Positions 32,884 through 41,919 are shown, counted from the first letter of the stretch. The stretch: DNA of 64,000 nucleotides from DATBLE01 sp036555585 (GCA_036555585.1 DATBLE010000012.1:172705-236704), one strand, 5' to 3'. Notes: generated by a model from the letters alone, not told the origin. A program made the numbers and translations.

Positions 32884-34868
32884 AGGCGAGCGTCCTCACC
32901 CCACGCAGCGGCCTGGCCCTGTTGCTCGCGCTGGTGCCGCTGCTCGTGGCCGGAGGGCCAACCGCCGATGCCCGCTCCGCGGGGCTAGCCAAGACGATCG
33001 AGGATCCGTACCGGGCCTCGCAGCAGACGCTGGTCGCATTCGGGGAGCGATCGCACTGGCTGCAGCCCTGGCGCGGCTACCTCGAGACGGTCCCGGCCGC
33101 GCGGGTCGCCCAGGGGCTCGGGATCGTCTTCAACCCGCCGCCGGGCAAGGCCGACCGGGTGGCCGGCGAGGCGGCCGCGGCGGGGATCCACCACGCAAGG
33201 CTCGAGATCAGCTGGTGCAAGGTTTCCTATTCCGAGCCGGCCAGGCTTACAGGGATGGCTTCGATCCGCACGTTTCTGCTTGCGCTGAAACGGCACGGGC
33301 TGCGGCCGCTGATCCTGCTGAACGGCAACGACGGGTGCCCCGGCCCGCTCCGCCGGCAGCGGGTCCGGCTCGCAGCGGCCGGCCGGCCCGGCGACCGCCA
33401 GATCGTGCTCGACGCTGGCTCCGTGCGGGCCATCACCCCGGGACGTACCGGCCTCGACGCCCCGGGCGGCAAGGCAGCCGCGTACCTCGTCACCGGCGTC
33501 TCCGGGACGAGGGCGACGCTGTCGCGGCCGCTCGGACAGAGCCTCCCGGCCGGGTGGCAGGAGGCGAGCACCCTGCGCTACGGACCCTTCACCCGGCCCG
33601 GCGACCCCCTGTTCGAGGAGACCATGCAGGGCTGGCTCGAGTACGTCGGCATGGTCACCTCGGCCGTGAAGCAGATCCTCGGCGACGACCGGTTCGACGT
33701 CGAGGTCTGGAACGAGCTCTCATTCGGATCGGATTTCCTCGACGCGAACACGTACTACAACCCGCCGGCGACGGAGACGAGGCCGAGCGAAACCGAGCGT
33801 GCCCTCCTCGAGCAGACGGTCGCCTACATCCGCGACCCGAGCCACGGTCTGCCGGACGTTGGCATCGGCGACGGGTTCTCGAACGAGCGGCCGTGGGAGG
33901 CCGGCTCTAACGTTCCTCCTGGCCTGACGGCGATCGACAAGCACCCGTATCCGCCCCACCGCTCGTTCCCGAAACAAGCCGTGTTCAACCGGGTACAGCC
34001 GCTGGACGCGCTTGGCCACGTCGACGGCACGCCCGACAACAAGGGGCGCTGGCACGACGCATTCATCCCCGCCTATACCTCGTTCTTCCCGGAGTACTTC
34101 CTCAGCGCGATCCAGACCGAGACGGTGATCCGCGACCTCTCGCCGATCACAACAAACGTGTATGGCATTCCACACGGCCGGACCACCCACGCGGCGGGCT
34201 CTGCGCCCCCCGCGGTGTGGCTGACCGAGGCGGGGATGGACCCTGCCCGCGTTCCCGCCTCGGTGCTGCCCTCCTTCCACGCCAAGGGTGCCCTGCGCTG
34301 GGCAACCGCCTGGATGAACAAGGGCGCGACGCGCGTCTACTTCTACGCGGCCAGCTCGCCGGGCTGGGGGATCGTCAACTCCGAGGCAAGGGGCGGCGGC
34401 TTGCCGCTGCGCGCGCTCGGACGCCTGACGCGCGCGCTGCACGCGGGCGCAGCTCCGATCTCACGGCCGCGCTCGCTGTCGCTGCTCGCGGTCTCCGACC
34501 CGGGAGGCCACCGTCAGTTTGACGGCGACGGGACGGCGGCTCATCCCCCGCTCTACGACGCGGACGTCGTCGGCTTCTTCCCCTTCCAGAGCTCCAACCG
34601 ACGCCTGGTCGCCGCCATCTACGTGATGACGCGCGACCTGACGCACGTCTACCGGCCCGACCTACGCGCGTCGGATCCGCGACGGTACGACCTGCCGCCC
34701 GAGTGGTTCCGCCTCACGATCGGTGGTACTGGCGGCCTGAGGCCGATTTCGGTCACCGATCCCCTGGTCGCCCGGTCGACCGCATTCCGAGTCGTGTCGC
34801 GAACCGACGACCGGCTCGTCCTCGACATCGCACTCACCGACAGCCCGCGACTTCTCGTTATCGGGTAG
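32880..34868 (+). CDS. Secreted glycoside hydrolase-like protein (clan A barrel)
   Basis: A 662-residue exported protein: a signal peptide ('LALLLALVPLLVAGGPTADA'), then a TIM-barrel. 'FDVEVWNELSFGSDFLD' near residue 278 matches the strand-4 Asn-Glu acid/base motif of clan GH-A, and 'AVWLTEAGMDPARVP' near 448 supplies a nucleophile Glu on strand 7; the arrangement resembles family 39/5-like enzymes. A region at about 170-225 interrupts the barrel with an inserted beta domain, and the last 120 residues form a beta-rich tail. Placed within the glycan operon (ATGA overlap with the GT2), it probably trims or releases the product. Enzyme specificity is unknown. Confidence 0.7.
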   Translation: MKASVLTPRSGLALLLALVPLLVAGGPTADARSAGLAKTIEDPYRASQQTLVAFGERSHWLQPWRGYLETVPAARVAQGLGIVFNPPPGKADRVAGEAAAAGIHHARLEISWCKVSYSEPARLTGMASIRTFLLALKRHGLRPLILLNGNDGCPGPLRRQRVRLAAAGRPGDRQIVLDAGSVRAITPGRTGLDAPGGKAAAYLVTGVSGTRATLSRPLGQSLPAGWQEASTLRYGPFTRPGDPLFEETMQGWLEYVGMVTSAVKQILGDDRFDVEVWNELSFGSDFLDANTYYNPPATETRPSETERALLEQTVAYIRDPSHGLPDVGIGDGFSNERPWEAGSNVPPGLTAIDKHPYPPHRSFPKQAVFNRVQPLDALGHVDGTPDNKGRWHDAFIPAYTSFFPEYFLSAIQTETVIRDLSPITTNVYGIPHGRTTHAAGSAPPAVWLTEAGMDPARVPASVLPSFHAKGALRWATAWMNKGATRVYFYAASSPGWGIVNSEARGGGLPLRALGRLTRALHAGAAPISRPRSLSLLAVSDPGGHRQFDGDGTAAHPPLYDADVVGFFPFQSSNRRLVAAIYVMTRDLTHVYRPDLRASDPRRYDLPPEWFRLTIGGTGGLRPISVTDPLVARSTAFRVVSRTDDRLVLDIALTDSPRLLVIG

Positions 34869-34877
34869 CCCGTAGCC

Positions 34878-35678
34878 GTGATCGAGAAGCTGCCACCTCC
34901 GCTCATCCGCCTCGGCGGCAGGATCGAGCACTGGATCCCCGCGCTCTCTCCGGTGATCCGCCGGACGGTGCGGGCGCGTCAGGTGTCGGACGGCGTGATC
35001 GCCCACGGCGCCGGGAAGGGCCTGCGGTTCAACCCGGGCGGGGCGAACCCCGGTTATGCCCTGGGCACGACCGAGCCCGGCGTCCAGAAAGCGCTGATCG
35101 ATCTGCTGGAGCCGGGCATGACCTTCTACGACGTCGGAGCGAACATGGGCTTCTTCTCGCTGATCGCGTGGCGGCGCGTCGGGCAGCACGGTCGGGTCCG
35201 CTCGTTCGAGCCGCTGCCGGAGAGCGCCCGCACGCTGCGCCACAACGTCGCTCTGAACCGCGCCGAGAACGTCGAGGTGGTCGAGGCGGCAGTCGGCGCG
35301 GAGCCCGGCCGCGCGCAGCTGGCGGTGACCGCCGAGTCGGTTCAGGCGCACCTGGCCGAGATCGACACGGACACGCCGACGATCGGCGTCGTAAACGTCG
35401 ACGTGACTGCGATCGACGCGGAGCTTGCCGCCGGACGCCCCACGCCCGACGTGGTCAAGATCGACGTCGAGGGCGCGGAGCTTCGGGTGCTGGCGGGCAT
35501 GCGGGAGACGCTCGAGCAGCACCGGCCCGCCCTGATATGCGAGCTGCACGGAACGGCGCCCGAGGTCTGCGACTTCCTGGAGGCGCTCGGCTACCGACTG
35601 GACGCGCTAGAGCAGGTCAAGTCGATCAGGACGCACGACGGCCCGCTCCACCTCAGGACCGTTGGAGACGAGCGGTGA
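34878..35678 (+). CDS. FkbM-family SAM-dependent methyltransferase
   Basis: A 266-residue class-I methyltransferase. Seen: SAM motif I 'TFYDVGANMGFFSLIAWRRV', 'VRSFEPLPESARTLRHNVAL', and the FkbM signature 'DVVKIDVEGAELRVLAGM'. The family O-methylates sugars and hydroxyls, here presumably a glycan residue. GTG 34878 starts 10 bases after the hydrolase stop. Confidence 0.88.
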   Translation: MIEKLPPPLIRLGGRIEHWIPALSPVIRRTVRARQVSDGVIAHGAGKGLRFNPGGANPGYALGTTEPGVQKALIDLLEPGMTFYDVGANMGFFSLIAWRRVGQHGRVRSFEPLPESARTLRHNVALNRAENVEVVEAAVGAEPGRAQLAVTAESVQAHLAEIDTDTPTIGVVNVDVTAIDAELAAGRPTPDVVKIDVEGAELRVLAGMRETLEQHRPALICELHGTAPEVCDFLEALGYRLDALEQVKSIRTHDGPLHLRTVGDER

Positions 35679-35873
35679 AGGTCCTCCTCACGGGCCTCCC
35701 TGCTCGCGGGCAAGACGGTGCGGTTTCTCGGCTGGCAGTTGGACGGCTCCGACCTCTTCATCGCGATGGATACCTCGATCCGCTCCGACCAGCTGCGGTT
35801 CCTGCAAGAGCTCCCGATCCCCGACGCCGTTGCCACGCCTCCCGTGTTCCCCACCGCCTGGCCGTCTAGCTGA
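35675..35873 (+). pseudogene. Junction remnant of two glycan genes
   Basis: The GTG at 35675 (sharing GTGA with the FkbM gene) begins 'VKVLLTGLP', identical to the first nine residues of the glycosyltransferase at 37259. After that the reading breaks: in that frame the rest is meaningless and stops at 35869. In the frame shifted by one, a coherent sequence appears: 'LLAGKTVRFLGWQLDGSDLF', 'IAMDTSIRSDQLRFLQELPI', ending 'PTAWPSS' at the TGA at 35871-35873, which overlaps the ATG of the flippase (TGATG). So the start of one gene and the end of another were joined by a deletion. The donor of the C-terminal part is not recognised. Confidence 0.65.
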
Positions 35874-37231
35874 TGGAGTCAACTACTCCAACCACTCCTG
35901 TTCTTCAGCGCGACGCGGCGCAGATGCCGCGCCGGACAAGCTTCTTCGTCCGGGCCGGTCTTCTGACCATGGTCACCTCAGGTGGGACGCTCGTCCTCAA
36001 TCTCATCACGGGCATTCTGATCGCCCGCGTTCTCGGGCCCGACGGCCGTGGCGCGGTGGCTGCTGTGATCGCTGCGCCGGCGATCCTCTCGTGGATCTTC
36101 GAGATGGGCTCTGGGTCGGCGGCGGTCTACTACCAGTCCCGGCATCCTGGCGATGCCGGCTCGCTCATCGCTACGTGGCTCGTCATGTACCTTCCGCTCG
36201 CAATTGCCGGAGTCGTCACCGGCGAGATCGTGCTGCCGCACCTGCTCGCCGCACAGAGCGAGCACACGCTCATGTTGGCGCGGATCATGATGTTGACGCT
36301 CGTCCTGGTATTCCTCGCCGACTTGATGTACGGGATCAACACCGGCGATCAGGACTTCGCCTTTTACAACTTGATGCGGTTCGCACAGCCACTCGCCATC
36401 ATGGTCGCCTGCGGAACTCTCTGGCTACTCGGGCTTCTGAATGTGACGACCGCGGTTGTGGCGAACGCCGGTGCGCTCGCGCTCTCGACCGTACTGGTGA
36501 GCACGCACATTCTCCGTCGGCACGGACTGGCTCGACCGTCGATCGCGATCGGCCGCTCGACTCTCTGGTATGGCCTGCGTGCGCACAGCATGTATACGGC
36601 GTCGCTTGTCAACGCCCGCCTCGACCTCTTGATCATTCCCGCGTTCGTGGGCGCCGCGAGCGTCGGTTTGTACAGCGTTGCCACGAACGTGTCGTGGATC
36701 GTGGTGATCCTCTCGGGCGCCGTCGCGACTGTCGTGTTTCCGACCGCAGCTGCCCGTGGCCCCGAAGGGTGCCACGCGATCGTAAAGTCGCTGTACGCGA
36801 CGCTAGCGATTGCAACGCTCATTGCTGCGGCACTCGGCACATTTGCGCAATTCGGCGTTGAGCTGATCTACGGCACGGAGTTCTCCGGCAGCGTCGAACC
36901 TTTGCGGATCCTTCTTGTAGGAGCAGTGATGTGGGCAGCCGCCGGCACCCTTTGCTCCGGGCTCTACGCGCTCAATCGCCCCTTCACCGCAGCGATAGCT
37001 CAGCTGAGCGCGGCGGCCGTGACGGTTACGGGCTTGACGCTATTTCTCCAACACGGAGGCATCCGCGTGGCCGCAATCGTCTCGACTGTCGCCTACACGC
37101 TCGTGTTCGTGATAGCCCTCATCCTCTACCGCCGTGCGTCGGGCCTGCGCTGGCGTGACTTCGCACCAACGCCGTCCGTGATGCGCCTCTGGGTCCGGCA
37201 GGCAGCGCGCGGCGCTCTCGGCCGTGCTTAG
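35873..37231 (+). CDS. Polysaccharide flippase (Wzx/MurJ-like MOP superfamily)
   Basis: A 452-residue membrane protein with about twelve to fourteen hydrophobic segments, the right size for a lipid-linked oligosaccharide flippase. 'LNLITGILIARVLGPDGRGA' at the N-terminus is the typical polysaccharide-biosynthesis-protein start; 'INTGDQDFAFYNLMRF' and 'VGLYSVATNVSWI' are further landmarks. It is the only complete flippase in the locus and the intact homologue of the remnant at 25679. GC content is visibly lower than in the genes before 35.7 kb, with more A/T in third positions. ATG 35873 overlaps the stop of the remnant. Confidence 0.88.
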   Translation: MESTTPTTPVLQRDAAQMPRRTSFFVRAGLLTMVTSGGTLVLNLITGILIARVLGPDGRGAVAAVIAAPAILSWIFEMGSGSAAVYYQSRHPGDAGSLIATWLVMYLPLAIAGVVTGEIVLPHLLAAQSEHTLMLARIMMLTLVLVFLADLMYGINTGDQDFAFYNLMRFAQPLAIMVACGTLWLLGLLNVTTAVVANAGALALSTVLVSTHILRRHGLARPSIAIGRSTLWYGLRAHSMYTASLVNARLDLLIIPAFVGAASVGLYSVATNVSWIVVILSGAVATVVFPTAAARGPEGCHAIVKSLYATLAIATLIAAALGTFAQFGVELIYGTEFSGSVEPLRILLVGAVMWAAAGTLCSGLYALNRPFTAAIAQLSAAAVTVTGLTLFLQHGGIRVAAIVSTVAYTLVFVIALILYRRASGLRWRDFAPTPSVMRLWVRQAARGALGRA

Positions 37232-37258
37232 CTCGACGGTGAGTTCTCGGTGCGGGTT

Positions 37259-38170
37259 ATGAAGGTTCTGCTCACCGGCTTGCCCTACTTCACGCGCCGC
37301 ACCGCCCGCTATCTCGCCGAATACCGATCGCGGTCCGACCGCTTCATCGTTGTCGACCTCACGACGCGTGGTGGACAGGCACGCTTCATGGTCGAGATCG
37401 CTACGGCGGACGCCGTCTTCTGCCATTGGGGCACGCTGGTCCGCTCCCGCGCCTTCGAGCACGCGTTTCGGCTTCGCAAGCGAGTCGTCCAGTACTGGCT
37501 CGGCACGGATGTGCTCGACGCGTCCAAGGTCGTCGGGAACGGCGCAGCCCATGAGCGCTATGTCCGCGACTGCGTCCACGTCTGTGAAGCGCCGTGGACG
37601 CGGGATGAACTGTCAACTTTGGGAATCCACGCAGAGGTTCTTCCGATCGCCCCGATGAGCTCGATCGCACCTGATGTCACGGAGCTCTCCGAGCCGCCGG
37701 AATTCTCGGTTCTCGGCTATGTCGGCCAGGATCGTCTCGACTTCTACCGACTGCCAGATTTCATCCGTCTGGCCGAGGATTTTCGCGACGTCCGGTTCCG
37801 GATCGCCGGCATCGACTCGGTTCCCAACGCGGTTCCAAGCAACATGCAACTGCTGGGTTGGAGCGACGATGAGTTTCGCCTATATCGGGGCTGCGCCGTC
37901 TATGTTCGTATCCCCGAGCACGATGGTTACAGCTACTCGGTCCGTGAGGCGCTTACCTGGGAGCGCCACATCGTCGCGAGTTATCCGTACCCGCACTGTC
38001 GCCATGCACCCGACTACGCATCGCTGAAAGCGCACGTGCACGACCTCAAGGAGCGCTTCGAGTCGGGACGTCTAGGTCCGAACCGCGATGGAAGGAAGTT
38101 CGTTCTTCGGGAGTTCGACGACCGGAAGGTCGTGAGCGACCTGAGGCGCACGCTGGTGCCGACCACGTGA
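37259..38170 (+). CDS. Glycosyltransferase-like protein
   Basis: A 303-residue soluble protein starting at ATG 37259 (GTG 37250 is three codons longer). It opens 'MKVLLTGLPYFTRRTARYLA' and has a Rossmann-like two-domain plan: 'VVQYWLGTDVLDASK', 'VLPIAPMSS', 'VLGYVGQDRLDFYRLPDFI', 'LLGWSDDEFRLYRGCAVYVR' and 'DGYSYSVREALTWERHIVAS', the last resembling the donor-binding EX7E region of GT4 enzymes. Context in a glycan cluster supports a glycosyltransferase, specificity unknown. Confidence 0.7.
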   Translation: MKVLLTGLPYFTRRTARYLAEYRSRSDRFIVVDLTTRGGQARFMVEIATADAVFCHWGTLVRSRAFEHAFRLRKRVVQYWLGTDVLDASKVVGNGAAHERYVRDCVHVCEAPWTRDELSTLGIHAEVLPIAPMSSIAPDVTELSEPPEFSVLGYVGQDRLDFYRLPDFIRLAEDFRDVRFRIAGIDSVPNAVPSNMQLLGWSDDEFRLYRGCAVYVRIPEHDGYSYSVREALTWERHIVASYPYPHCRHAPDYASLKAHVHDLKERFESGRLGPNRDGRKFVLREFDDRKVVSDLRRTLVPTT

Positions 38171-39006
38171 CTGGGCGCGCGAGAGAGGGTCGGTTGACCG
38201 ATGAGGCGTACTGGGACGAGTACTGGAAGCGTCACGTCGCCGCTCTGCCGATGGAGATCGAGCGACGTCACGATACGCTGCAGGTCAACGCGATCCTGGA
38301 CGTCCTCGAAGCGCATCTGGCACTGTCTCCGGCACTGAGCGCACTCGAGATCGGCGGCGCACCGGGCCAGTATCTCGCGTATCTCCACCGGCGCTTCAGC
38401 TATCGGTGTGCCATCGTGGACTTCTCAGCCCATGGTTGCGACGTCACACGACGGAACTTCGAGTTGCTCGGGATTCCCGTCGACGTCCTCGAGTGCGACG
38501 TCCTCGACCCCAGCCTCGATATCGGACGTTTCGATGTCGTGTATTCCCTGGGTTTGATCGAGCACTTCGACGAACTCGAGCCGATTTTCGCCGCGCACGC
38601 AAGGCTCGTCCGTCCGGGCGGGACACTCGTTCTCGGTGTGCCGAACATGCGCGGCGTCAACGCGCTCTTCATGAAACGGCTCTGTCCTGGGCGGCTTGCC
38701 GCCCACAACACCGGTTCGATGCATCCCGAGAGCTGGGCCGCGTTCGAAGGTGACCTCGGACTCGAGCGACGCTTCTTGGGCTTCGTGGGCGGCTTCGAGC
38801 CGAGCGTCTTCGCCGTCCTCGAGCCAGACGGCAACTATCGAACCGCGCTCTACAAGGTCGCGCGGCTCCTCGTCCGTACCGTCGGCACGCACCTCCCTGT
38901 GCTTCGCCGCGTCAATCATTCGAACCTGAGCGGTTACCTCATGGGCGTGTGGCGAGTGCCCGAGACCAGCAGAGCACACACGGCACACCCTGTGGGCGGC
39001 GGCTGA
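38167..39006 (+). CDS. Class-I SAM-dependent methyltransferase
   Basis: A 279-residue methyltransferase (Methyltransf_11/23 type). Seen: 'LTDEAYWDEYWKRH', motif I 'ALEIGGAPGQYLAYLHRRF' (EIGGAPG in place of ExGxGxG), 'VDFSAHGCDVTRRNFELLG', 'FDVVYSLGLIEHFDE' (motif post-II) and 'RPGGTLVLGVPNMRG'. Likely modifies a sugar in the glycan. GTG 38167 shares GTGA with the preceding gene. Confidence 0.82.
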   Translation: MTGRAREGRLTDEAYWDEYWKRHVAALPMEIERRHDTLQVNAILDVLEAHLALSPALSALEIGGAPGQYLAYLHRRFSYRCAIVDFSAHGCDVTRRNFELLGIPVDVLECDVLDPSLDIGRFDVVYSLGLIEHFDELEPIFAAHARLVRPGGTLVLGVPNMRGVNALFMKRLCPGRLAAHNTGSMHPESWAAFEGDLGLERRFLGFVGGFEPSVFAVLEPDGNYRTALYKVARLLVRTVGTHLPVLRRVNHSNLSGYLMGVWRVPETSRAHTAHPVGGG

Positions 39007-39061
39007 GAGAGTCAGTGTTGCGGCCATGAGTTGTGGCCTGACCGCCAACATTGCGCGACAT

Positions 39062-40384
39062 CTATTCCGTCCGCATGCGCTGTTCGGCAACCAGCCCGTC
39101 GAAGACCCGCGCAAGATCTGCAGTGAGGCGCGCCCGGTCGAATGGGCGCAACAACTCGACACGGTCCGCGTTTCTCCGGCGCCGGGCGTCGCGGTGCTCC
39201 ACCAACTCCAGCACTCCCCGCACGATGGCCTCGGTGTCATCGGGGTCGCAGACCACCGTCCACTCGGCGCGCTCGAGGACGTCACGCACATCTCCCGCCG
39301 GCACTGCAGCAAGGATGGGCCGGCCGGATGCCATGTATTCGTAGGCCTTGCCGGGGAAGATCGTGGAGCGGACGCCTGCCGGCAGTGCGTGCATCGGTAG
39401 GAAGAGCGCGTCCGCGGATGCCATCAGCGTCACTGCCTGCGTGTGCGAGACGAAGCCGTGCATTTCGACCAGGTTGCTGCAACGTGCGCCCTTGACCATC
39501 GCCGCTTCAACCGGCGTCAACACCCCGGCGAGATGGACTCGAATACGAGCACCGATCTCAGGATGCTCCGCCAGGATGCGATCGACCGCTGCAAGCAGAA
39601 ACATCGGCGACCGCGGTCTCAGGTCGACCCCGGGATCGGTACCACCGAGCATCCGTCGCACGCCGCGACGCGGCGCGTGAGGGTAGTAGTAGAAGTGGCC
39701 TGCGTGCACGAGATGGAAGAGATCGTCAGATCGAGCTTCGACCGCGAGGTCGAGTTCCTTCGGGTCGAACCCGTTTCGGATCTCGATTGTCCGTTCCCGG
39801 AGTTCGGGGAACGTCTCGCGCACTCGCGCCAGGGTCCCCGGCGTGGGCAGCACCACGGCAGCGGCTGACGCGAGACGCCGGCGCATGAGCTGGCGGTCCA
39901 GCCACCACTGAAATCCGGTCGGGTAGGCGGCGTACTCGTCAACTGCCCAGGGATCGCGGAGATCGGCGACCCACGGTATGCGAAGGCGACGAGCGATCGC
40001 CGCCGCCGGGGCCGCCGAGGAGTACGGCGACATCGACGCATAGACGACGGAGACATCGCGAGCGGCGCGGGCGGCGTCCAGAACGCCGCGGCTCCACCAA
40101 CGGTCGAAAGAAGTGGGAGCGCAAACGAGCTTCCTCAGCCGCGACCGCATCGCCGATTCGCCGACAGGGACCGGTCCGGGCACGCGCACGACCGGCACGT
40201 CCGCCAGCACATCCTCGGCACTGCCTTCGTCTGTGGGCCCCCACCGCTCGCCTGTCTGTCCCGGACCGGTGAGGACCAGGGGGTCATACCCGTAGGCGGG
40301 CAGGTTGCGGACGAAATTCACCGAGCGTTGTACACCCCCTCCGCCGAGTGGAGGGAAGTAGTACGCAATGAACAGGACTCGCAT
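39062..40384 (-). CDS. Glycosyltransferase family 4
   Basis: A 440-residue GT-B enzyme read against the rest of the locus. Begins 'MRVLFIAYYFPPLGGGGVQR' (the glycine-rich acceptor loop), with 'WVADLRDPWAVDEY', 'IEIRNGFDPKELDL', 'LVHAGHFYYYPHAPRRGVRR' and 'PGKAYEYMASGRPILAAVPA' in the donor domain. ATG 40384 is chosen because the conserved N-terminus starts there; an upstream ATG adds 12 unrelated residues. Convergent with the methyltransferase gene and divergent from the next gene. Confidence 0.87.
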   Translation of the reverse strand: MRVLFIAYYFPPLGGGGVQRSVNFVRNLPAYGYDPLVLTGPGQTGERWGPTDEGSAEDVLADVPVVRVPGPVPVGESAMRSRLRKLVCAPTSFDRWWSRGVLDAARAARDVSVVYASMSPYSSAAPAAAIARRLRIPWVADLRDPWAVDEYAAYPTGFQWWLDRQLMRRRLASAAAVVLPTPGTLARVRETFPELRERTIEIRNGFDPKELDLAVEARSDDLFHLVHAGHFYYYPHAPRRGVRRMLGGTDPGVDLRPRSPMFLLAAVDRILAEHPEIGARIRVHLAGVLTPVEAAMVKGARCSNLVEMHGFVSHTQAVTLMASADALFLPMHALPAGVRSTIFPGKAYEYMASGRPILAAVPAGDVRDVLERAEWTVVCDPDDTEAIVRGVLELVEHRDARRRRNADRVELLRPFDRARLTADLARVFDGLVAEQRMRTE

Positions 40385-40400
40385 GCCCTGATCGTAAGCA

Positions 40401-41270
40401 GTGCATGGCCGCCCGAGCACTCCGCAGACAGGAACGGCGGATCAGGCAAGATCAAACGAGGCTTTGGCCGCGGCACCTCACCTCCTGCGACGGCTCTGGC
40501 GAGGCGGACTTCAGCTCGTTGCCCTCGCCGACCCGACGGTCCCGCTCGTGGTCTCGAAGCTCGAGCATCGCCCCTTGACGATCACGATTGCCTCGGTCTA
40601 CCGCGCGCGGAACGCCGCCAACGTGGCGCAGATGGTCGAGCCACTGACGGCCGTAGATGCCTCGGTGCGGCTCTGGTCCCTGGATGACGTGCCGCACAGC
40701 CTCCAACGGTGGACGCTTGGCTCCGGGCCGGGCAGCCGCTTCGAGCTCCTGAACTGTCTGCTGGCCGACGCCGTCCCCGGCTGGACCGTACTCGCCGACG
40801 ACGACGTTCACTTCAGGCGGGGAAACATGCTGGACCTGATCGGGATCGCGGAGCTGCTCGGGCTGGATATCAGCCAGCCTGCCCACGCGCTCGGCAGCAA
40901 TGTCTCGCACTCCTTCACACGCACGGCGCCCTTCTCGGTCGCGCGGCTGACGTCGTTTGTCGAGATCGGCCCGATCGTCGTGTTCAGCCCCGCTGCCCTG
41001 CCGCACGTCGTGCCGCTACCCGAGCAAGGAATGGGTTGGGGAACGGAGGTCGCGTGGTCCGATCTTCAGCGAACGTCGGGACTGAAGCTCGGCATCGTCG
41101 ACGCGGTTCGCATCGATCATCTGGGGGCCGTCGGCCTCGCATATTCGAGCGAAGACGAATTCGCGCGACTCCGCGAGATCTTCGCCGACCACGGGATTGC
41201 CGGCTGGTCGAGTCTGCAGCGGACTCACGGTTACTTTCGCCCGTGGAACCTCCGATCGGACAATCGTTGA
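40401..41270 (+). CDS. Nucleotide-diphospho-sugar-transferase-like protein
   Basis: An up to 289-residue protein. Coding character is clear from 'LTITIASVYRARNAANVAQM' onward; the N-terminal 50 residues are less convincing and the start is uncertain (ATG 40401). A GT-A-like core is suggested by 'LLADAVPGWTVLADDDVHFR' (a DDD metal motif) and 'PEQGMGWGTEVAWSDLQR'. It lies at the distal end of the glycan cluster. Enzyme activity is inferred from these motifs only. Confidence 0.6.
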   Translation: MHGRPSTPQTGTADQARSNEALAAAPHLLRRLWRGGLQLVALADPTVPLVVSKLEHRPLTITIASVYRARNAANVAQMVEPLTAVDASVRLWSLDDVPHSLQRWTLGSGPGSRFELLNCLLADAVPGWTVLADDDVHFRRGNMLDLIGIAELLGLDISQPAHALGSNVSHSFTRTAPFSVARLTSFVEIGPIVVFSPAALPHVVPLPEQGMGWGTEVAWSDLQRTSGLKLGIVDAVRIDHLGAVGLAYSSEDEFARLREIFADHGIAGWSSLQRTHGYFRPWNLRSDNR

Positions 41271-41378
41271 TTCCACAGAGCGATGTCGCTGGGGAACGGC
41301 ACACGGAGTACCGATGACACCGTAGAAGTCAAGGTCGTCGTCGGAACCTCGGGCCCTGTAGGCGGCTACGCTGCCAGG

Positions 41379-41606
41379 GTGCCGCGCGGCTACATGGAAG
41401 GACCGGCGAGCGAGGAGCGCGAGGCGGAGCTCGAGCGGCTCGAGCGGCCGCAGCCTCCGCCCGTCGAGGAACGGGCCGCCGTCTACGGCTCGACGGCGGA
41501 CGACCCCGCCAAGCACTTCATCGGCTGGCTGGACGACGTCGACCCCGACGAGCTCTTCGCCTCCGGCGAGGCGTGGGGCCTGTCGGTCGTGCGCCGCGCC
41601 GTCTAG
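41379..41606 (+). CDS. Small hypothetical protein
   Basis: A 75-residue acidic protein from GTG 41379 (ATG 41394 also possible; the frame is open back to 41283). Sequence is Glu-rich, 'EREAELERLERPQPPPVEER', followed by a compact C-terminus 'DDPAKHFIGWLDDVDPDELF'. It has high GC third positions like the core genome. Converges on and overlaps by four bases the next gene. No family recognised. Confidence 0.5.
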   Translation: MPRGYMEGPASEEREAELERLERPQPPPVEERAAVYGSTADDPAKHFIGWLDDVDPDELFASGEAWGLSVVRRAV

Positions 41607-41815
41607 CCGCGGGCAGCCTTCTCGCGCTCCCAGGCATCGAGCACCTCCTCGACGTACTGGCGCTGCGCCGTTGTGAACGGCGCGTCGGCCAGCAGCCGCC
41701 GCGCCTCCACCGGATCGTCGTTCTCGACTGCAGCCTCCAGGTGCTCGCGCGCGGGCAGCGGCTGACGGAGCTGCCGCCGCAGCCAGCGCAGCAGGCTGAC
41801 GCGGGCCTGGTCCAT
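41603..41815 (-). CDS. Small hypothetical helical protein
   Basis: A 70-residue basic N-terminus and helical body ('LLRWLRRQLRQPLPAREHLE', 'QYVEEVLDAWEREKAARG'). Starts at ATG 41815, 28 bases before the tRNA-Lys gene, on the other strand. No recognised family; compact and codon use is typical of the genome, so it is probably real. Confidence 0.55.
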   Translation of the reverse strand: MDQARVSLLRWLRRQLRQPLPAREHLEAAVENDDPVEARRLLADAPFTTAQRQYVEEVLDAWEREKAARG

Positions 41816-41842
41816 GGGCCGTTTCTATACTCGAAAGCGCGC

Positions 41843-41915
41843 GGGCCGGTAGCTCAGTTGGTAGAGCAGGGGACTTTTAATCCCAAGGTCGCAGGTTCGA
41901 TCCCTGCCCGGCCCA
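41843..41915 (+). tRNA. tRNA-Lys (anticodon TTT), island insertion site
   Basis: GGGCCGG pairs with CCGGCCC, D-arm AGCTCAGTTGGTAGAGC, anticodon loop CTTTTAA (TTT), T-loop GGTTCGATCCC, discriminator A. The last 45 bases plus one flanking T recur exactly at 54276-54321, and 35 bases recur at 57584-57618, so this is the attachment gene of the islands downstream. The gene stays intact after insertion. Confidence 0.96.
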
Positions 41916-41916
41916 T
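41871..41916 (+). repeat. Attachment site copy 1 (in tRNA-Lys)
   Basis: 46 bases from GGACTTTTAATCCC through GGCCCAT, identical to 54276-54321. It covers the anticodon loop to the 3' end of tRNA-Lys, the typical crossover segment used by tyrosine integrases. Confidence 0.9.
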
Positions 41917-41919
41917 CTA

